Positions 57,615 to 64,000 of a stretch of 64,000 nucleotides of DNA are shown piece after piece. Each line of letters starts with the position of its first letter. Position 1 is the stretch's first letter. Made by a program: the position numbers and the translations under genes. The notes beneath the pieces were generated by a model, which ran no database searches, was not told where the DNA came from, and saw only the letters and a list, made by a program, of their open reading frames with translations. The DNA lies in contig JAPFBL010000068.1 of assembly GCA_026182355.1 (NCBI GenBank), positions 3,613,001 to 3,677,000 on the forward strand, written 5' to 3'. This DNA is from Hermatobates lingyangjiaoensis (taxonomy: Eukaryota > Arthropoda > Insecta > Hemiptera > Hermatobatidae).

Positions 57615-60600
57615 AACTACATTAACGTAAAGAACACACAGAAACGAAACAGAAACTCTCTACTATATTTCGATGGTCTCGTCATCAGGAGGATAGAAAC
57701 GAGTCGCTCCGCAGGCAGACCACGATTGAGCCGTTTTTAATTATTTAAAAATTGTTTTTGTTTGCTTACGTGTTTTGCAACAGACATTCTTTAATCATCA
57801 CCACTTCTTATAAAATGACAAATAACATACATGTACTCCCTTCAACAGTGTTACATTAAATTTACATTATGACGCCATTGTTAACTGGACCTCAACTTGC
57901 CACCGTTCAAACAAGCTTTCTAACTAAAACCCGAGCAAACAAGTTTGTTTGATGAATAACTTGTTCCCTGCTTCAAAGATTAACTCTAAATTCAACTGTT
58001 GAGGGTTAGACTTCAGACCTATTTCCAAGCCACTCACTCCACTAAATCAGACAACTTTCGATGTTTACATTACTCAATGATAAGGCGTATCGAGTGGTCT
58101 ATTGGATATCGTGTTTGCTGTCAACTCCTAATGTTTGAGAGGAGAACATTGACAACTAAAATGAGCCTAGATTTTATTATCTAAGACTGTAAAAATTTCG
58201 TTAGAAGGAAAGAATGGATATGTGCTGTCAATCCGAAGACCGTAAAATATAAATATTCTTTAAATTAGGATAATAAAATTTAATAAGACAACCTTGTAAT
58301 TTTTTATTACAAAACTATACAGGATCAGGAAGTGTTTGATGACTGGCGTGTTTGCTGGTAATACGAATCCAAATCCAGCAAAACTTTATCTTAAGGGAGA
58401 TAAACAATTCAGTCTTGAACGATGTCATGTTCTAAATGAACTGAGATGCAGGGAAAGTAAGGATTTCTATGTGAAATCCACTCTGTGATGCTCATTCATG
58501 AATAAAGAGTGGACATTGTGCAATATGGGGTGAGCGAGGACTTGTACTACTGTACTAGCATGCAATGTTCACAACCAGACTGTAAGCAAACGGGAGAAAG
58601 GAAAACGAAAATGCAACAGCCTGCCGTGGGCTTGATACTCAATTCTATTCAAATGGAATTTCTACTAAATTATGTAAGGAACTATTCAATTCAAGAAGGA
58701 ATAATTTATTCATTATAAATGACAGGAAGAATGAATGGAGGAAAATTGTATAGGTGATGGGTGGGCGGAAAGGAAATACGTCCCAGAATGAATGAAGGAG
58801 TTGTGGAAAAGTGAAAATAAGAATGGGAAGATGATGCGAGCAGGCTGAAAGGGGAAAGCATTACAGAAAGGATTGTGCCCCCATCGTGCTACTCGCTTAA
58901 TCCCTCCTTACATACTCAATCTCCATACACACCAGACTATTGCTGTACACTTGTGTAAATACAGCCACCTCTCAATTAGAGTGCGACTATGAAACTCTAA
59001 CCCTACGCCATATGAAATTACTTATTGCCAATGCAAAGACACTAAATAACACAAATCCAGGCATGAAACGGGACCAGGAAATTCACCACCCCAGTAGTTA
59101 CATCATCAGCAATTCACCGGCAATACAGTTGATCTCCATCAAATAAACACACAACTTATATATTAAAAACTTTTTTGAATAATTTGCTAAGCGCTTCTTT
59201 ATTCATTATTCTGTTTTAAGAATATTCATAGAAATGAATATTTTTATGCAATTATTAATTAATAAGTAATGACAGGAAAGTGCCATTAATAAAATATATT
59301 TTACATACAAAAACTTCTTAATCTTATTAGTTTGGGTTCTAACTTAACTAGTCACTGCTCTACATTTATAATAGAACTTTTCCAAAACTTCTTTACGAGA
59401 TAATATATCTTATATCCCCCTCCCCAAATGTTTTTTAAAAACTTTCATTCCTCAGGAAAGACTACAAATTATTAACTTTTTTTTTGTAGACTACATAATA
59501 AGCGTTTCATCATACCATTTAGCAGATAGAAATCTTTTTTTTTTGCCGTAGATAATTTAAATAAAACTTCAGACAAACATTAATGTATTTCAGAGATACC
59601 AAACAATGTGTATAAATTGTTATTGTACTGAGGGAGCATGCACTTCCAGTCAATCGTAGGCTGTGTGTTTCTTATCCTTTCAACTGCTGCGGTGCTATAT
59701 TGGTGGCGATTAATTGTCGCGGTGGTGAATTGCTGCGTGGTAAACTCCTGGAGACGAATTGCCGGCGGTATATTTTCCGGCGACCCAAATTTAACAATAG
59801 TAACTGCTATGGACTCAAAACTACAACCTTTATACTGCGAAGAATCAAATATTTTTAAAACAAAGTAAACATAATGTTATTATAATAACTGTATTCCGCT
59901 TAAAGGTTGTGGATAAAGGAACAGCAGTGGATACGTAATATTATTTCTCCTTTGCATAAAATCAGTTTAATATATTTCATTTACTTCAGTTTCTCCAACA
60001 TGACCTTTGTACATCTTCACCGCAGAACACTGACACTGACTCATAGCATGGTTTGAATAATATCCGTTTCAGTTAGAAGTTTCATTTAATATAAACCTAG
60101 CCCTCCTGTCAAACATCAAAATCAATGACTAATTAGCGCATCATTAGAACGACATTTTTAAATAAAATTTTAAAATTTAAATTGTAATTTAATTTAATTT
60201 TAATTTATTTTAAAATTGTAAACGTTTATTTTTTATCATTTGGGAGATGGGAGATGGGAAATAATGTAGGCTGATATGGATCCAACTTGAGTCCATGAAA
60301 TCTTGATGGTTACTGACGTCAATTCCATTTAAGGAAATTGGAAAATTTCCCAATATAATTATTAAAGCCACATTAGAATATATCGGTTAATTTAATTAAT
60401 TACCCTTAAGTTTAAAATAAATTTTTTTCAACAGTAATAAAAATGATCGAAGAATGCACAGAAGTTTTACAATTTGTTTTATATTGTTGAATTTGGCAAT
60501 AAAGGGTTAATTAATCATTAAAGTTTGTCCTGCGAGAAAAGCCAAGAAGCGGTACTTAAGGAACAATAGAAGTTAGCTATATAACGTTGAGACTATTGAA

Positions 60601-63542
60601 AAGCCCTAGGAGAGTTATGCACCGTATTATTTTATCAGTAAAATACTTAGAAGTTGGTTCTCGAAAATCGATTGTTAAAGAAATGGAAGCTGCTATAACC
60701 AGTTGTTCAAGTATACGGACTGGTTAACCCTTGAGATTAACACATTAAGGAAATTGAGTTTATTATAATGTGCAAAATTAAAAAAAAAAAAAAAATGAAT
60801 GCGTATTGTTCCCAGGCAGCATTCATAGAACAGGGAACAATTTGGTTGGAAGCCAAAAGCTCCTCGCAAGGATAAGTTTTTCTGATTTCTTTTTAATCAA
60901 TACATGCTAACCCCTGCAATATCGCAATCTTCCTACTATCAACTATTCTTTCCCTTCTAACAGAATATTTTTCTAAAACTCTTATTTTAAGAAAGCCACT
61001 TTCCTGTTTCGTAAACACCATTCTATTAGAAATGCCTGAAATAAATGTGACAAATAAAACAGAATAATCCGACTTCATTATTCTTCAATGAAAATTAATA
61101 TACTGCTTCCTGATATATTTCATACAATTGACGATGTACAAGCATTTTTTTTATGAGATATAGGTAAACCCATTAAGGATTAGCAGGTATAAGTTAATAG
61201 TTTTGTTTGTTTAGTTCTTTTAAGCCTGCGAAAACTCTTAGTAGTTCCTATTTCAAACTGCACTGAAATATGGAAGTGCCAGTGATTACAGATTCAATGA
61301 TCCTTTATTCATTTTAAAATTTGAAAGAATTGGTGTGCACAACGTTTTAAGAAAATAGTAAGACTACAGTTCTCATTAAAGGTAAATTATTTCACTTCAA
61401 TTTCATTAACATACTGCTTGAGTTTGGAATACTCAAACATTATTTCTAATTTTTTTTAAATCTAAGGAAAAAAACCTCTAGTTCCCTCGGAGTAGTAATA
61501 CTTACTGAGAGGTAAAACCCCATTTGGGCTGGTTCATGTCTGCGTATACCACGTGTTACCCCGGAAAATGTGCCTCTCCCTTCATAGTTAAGACGGGTGC
61601 CAAATCATGAGTCACATTTTTACCTTTTAAAAAAACAAATGGGTTAGGTAAGTTAAAAGAAATAGAAAAGGAGCCCGCACGAGAGTGTACGTTTCAAAAA
61701 AGTCAATTCGAGCAGCTCGTATCATAAAAATAACTTAATATTCCACACATTTGGCTAATTTCTCAATTCACAATAATAGAGCAGTAAAGGACCTCTGATC
61801 TATATCAGCATTTAGGGCATTCATGGAAAAATTCGTTCGTCATTTGAGTCGCGAGAGAGAGACAGATACAACATCAGAAAGACAGACAACGACAAAGAAT
61901 ATCCTCATCCTCTTCATTGAGAATTACGAGCACTCAAGATGTGATGGTAAAGATACGAAATTAAGTTGTTAAGACACTGATCTAGTAGTCAGTAAGTCAG
62001 TGATTAGATCTCACTTTAATATTCCTTCTTAATATTTCAATTCCACGAACCCTTATCATAAATTTTCATTTCATGAACTGTAATCTTCTACTTATATTGT
62101 TTATTTGAGGTAATATTTAACTTTGAAAACCAATCGTTTCAGAAACGCAATTAATAAAATCTGGAGTGGCTTCCACTCAAATTACTATAAGTAAATATTA
62201 CGATTATTTTATGGTAAATAATTCCAAGTGTATAATTGCCCCCAAACAGTAAGGCATATCTACATTATGAGGCCCGTTTTTGTGTATAATATAAATTTGA
62301 TTCATATTGTATTTACCATATTGTGTCACAATTTTCTGCTCTTCTTTTATATATTGGATAATAATTGACTGCCCTCTGTTCCCATCCCAACTAAAGAGTG
62401 TAATAGTTCTATTCTACACCTAGGCTTCATTCCCTATTTTGCTCTACAAACATGGCCATTTAAACATAAAAAATAGCAATAGTACCTATCTTAAACATAG
62501 TGAAAAATAGTTTCTCAATTATGACAGTACCTCTTCCATTCCTCAATATCACACAAATGAAAACACAACCGAATTCCGATACTTCCAGAGACATCTTAAA
62601 ATTAATACAGATGAGTTCTTGGGACCTCAATGCAGGAAGATCAGTTAAATTCAAACCCAAATTACATTTATAATTCTATAGTCTTTTCGTTTCTGCATAG
62701 CTTTAATGAATACTTTATACTAGTGTTAGTTAAGTAAAAATAGTTAATAAGAAATTAGATGGAAAACGGAGACCACATACACACTGAGTTAAAGCAATTG
62801 CCAGACGCTTGATCAGAATCTACATTTCATTTCACTTCAACTAAATTTCAAAGAATTTAAAACTTGTTCCATTCAATTCAGAAACCTTCACTAAGATAAC
62901 ATAAATGTGAAACTTCTGGTTCCTTGATAAAAGTTCTTATTTCATTGAAAGTAGATTTACTCCATTCATCACAGCTGATAAAATACAGATTTTATTGAAC
63001 TATTTTCAAATGCCTTGACTGAACCACATGTTAATCCCTGGAAAGCAGAATATTAATGAAAGCCTTCCAGTCATTACTTAAAGCCCTCATTCAGAAGGCT
63101 GAAAAAAAAATCATAAGTAAATACCAATGGAAAGTCAGTTTGACTTTTACTGGTGATTTCTTCGCTTTTAGAGTGTTCATTGTGACACTTCTGTAAATAT
63201 TTATATATTATTTATTTTAACTTTATCTGAACAAAGTCTAAAGGAAAAGAATTTCCACCATCTTTCAATATAGCTTGTCAAAGTGCTAATAAAACTTTAG
63301 ACAAAATCCGGGTAGAACTAAAGAGCAGGGAAATGGTAAAGGAGTGTCTTAAATAAAAAGGGAACAACCAATTAATACATAGGCTGGAAACCGTTAAAAC
63401 GTCTGTTGTTTTATCCTTTTAACAAGCAATTGAACTAATTTAAAGATACCAACACCAATATCAACCAAATAATAAAAAAAAAACACAGGAAATACATTAT
63501 AAGAACAACAAAAATTATAGATATAATATTGATTGATTAATG
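57615..63542. other. Non-coding region
   Basis: I recognise no gene. A CTGATGA...GAAATATAG motif lies on minus at 57661-57694 (weak stem I). A degenerate GC-rich minisatellite is at 59684-59785, and a 15-bp A run follows 60780. The remaining open frames (57999, 58509, 58940, 60893, 62460) show no recognisable content. Confidence 0.55.
59684..59785 (+). repeat. Degenerate GC-rich minisatellite
   Basis: About six loose units of 14-19 bp recur, such as GGTGGCGATTAATTGTCGC, GGTGGTGAATTGCTGC and AGACGAATTGCCGG. The shared theme is GAATTGYCG plus GGYGG, standing out in AT-rich surroundings. The open frame across it (59638-59868) is likely a by-product. Confidence 0.5.
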
Positions 63543-63704
63543 TCACTCCTGGAATGTTCGAATTAGATCAATTGCTTGCTGAGATAGATCAAGAGTTGTC
63601 TTATCAGCTTCCTGGTCTAAATATTCGGTAGGCCTCTGTTCCTTGAAAGCCACACTTTCATTATTTAACTGAAGCTTTTCCCTCAGTTCTTTGATTACAG
63701 ATAT
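63543..63704 (-). CDS. Probable last coding exon of an unidentified gene
   Basis: A TTTTTGCAG acceptor (AG at 63705-63706) is followed by 53 open codons and a TGA (63543-63545). The start of the peptide is ISVIKELREKLQLNNESVAF, a charged, coiled-coil-like run. The end reads LDLSQQAIDLIRTFQE, also helical. Codon use and amino-acid make-up look like real protein rather than noise, and the exon is more GC-rich than its surroundings. I do not recognise the family. The reading phase is assumed from the single long open frame. No AATAAA stands close after the stop on the minus strand; the nearest I noticed is about 330 bp downstream. The gene body lies beyond the right edge. It is on the same strand as Ogt. 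Confidence 0.5.
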   Translation of the reverse strand: MSVIKELREKLQLNNESVAFKEQRPTEYLDQEADKTTLDLSQQAIDLIRTFQE

Positions 63705-64000
63705 CTGCAAAAACCTTGAAATCTCTTATCATTTCTTTAATTGTACATGTTTATGGTGACATTTTTTACTTATACCTACATAATAGAAAATTAGGAACGA
63801 GAGAGTCGTGCCTAGTCAAAGCCACACCCTTAGTGAAGCACTGATATGCAGAGCACATAATCAGTACACACTCATTCATTGAATATATGAAACCTGTCTG
63901 TTTTTTGTTTATCATGTTTTCTTATAGTTCTAGAGATAGAACTACATAACTATGTATAGTCTGAAACCACATAACTCAAGCTACTTGGGAATGTATGTTT

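Overview
This is a window of animal nuclear DNA, AT-rich and dominated by introns and repeats. It contains no bacterial operon. The only securely recognised host gene is Ogt (O-GlcNAc transferase; sxc in Drosophila), on the minus strand. Three consecutive internal exons, with matching phases and GT-AG borders, encode 111 residues of its TPR superhelix. The residues are closest to insect OGT as I remember it (for example the [14 protein letters not shown] wording). The long introns (2.4 kb, 9.3 kb and more), a mariner transposon and a 5S-derived SINE-like unit suggest an insect with a large genome, probably hemimetabolous. That last step is inference.

Layout. 1-2119: Ogt intron holding a cluster of fold-back repeats (1-388, 389-788, 758-1010, 1331-1528). 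2120-2260, 4657-4762 and 14036-14125: Ogt exons. 4763-14035: intron with a fold-back at 6309-6855, a GC-rich unidentified repeat at 8220-8795, a deleted mariner at 8796-9675 and a 5S-rRNA-derived unit at 9833-9925. 14126-63542: about 49 kb with no recognisable exon, holding more fold-backs near 20.8, 21.1, 35.8, 43.6-44.3, 46.3-46.8, 49.7 and 55.8-57.7 kb, a duplicated AT-rich repeat, a poly-G run and a degenerate minisatellite. 63543-63704: a probable last coding exon of an unidentified minus-strand gene.

The most interesting content is the set of fold-back repeats. Most are two inverted copies of a 45-460 bp unit, bounded by (TA)n, and one arm usually runs about 33-38 bp further than the other before reaching (TA)n. 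Many units contain a motif that fits a type I hammerhead ribozyme: CUGANGA, stem II, GAAA, then a self-complementary stem III and a cleavage-site nucleotide, with a stem I that closes. Several unrelated families do this with different palindromes (AAUU, AGAUCU, ACCGGU, ACGCGU; degenerate ACGU). Inverted pseudo-LTRs, a 30-40 bp one-sided tail and hammerhead ribozymes are known marks of Penelope-like retroelements (PLEs). I therefore read these as reverse-transcriptase-less PLE or retrozyme insertions. No PLE open reading frame is visible here.
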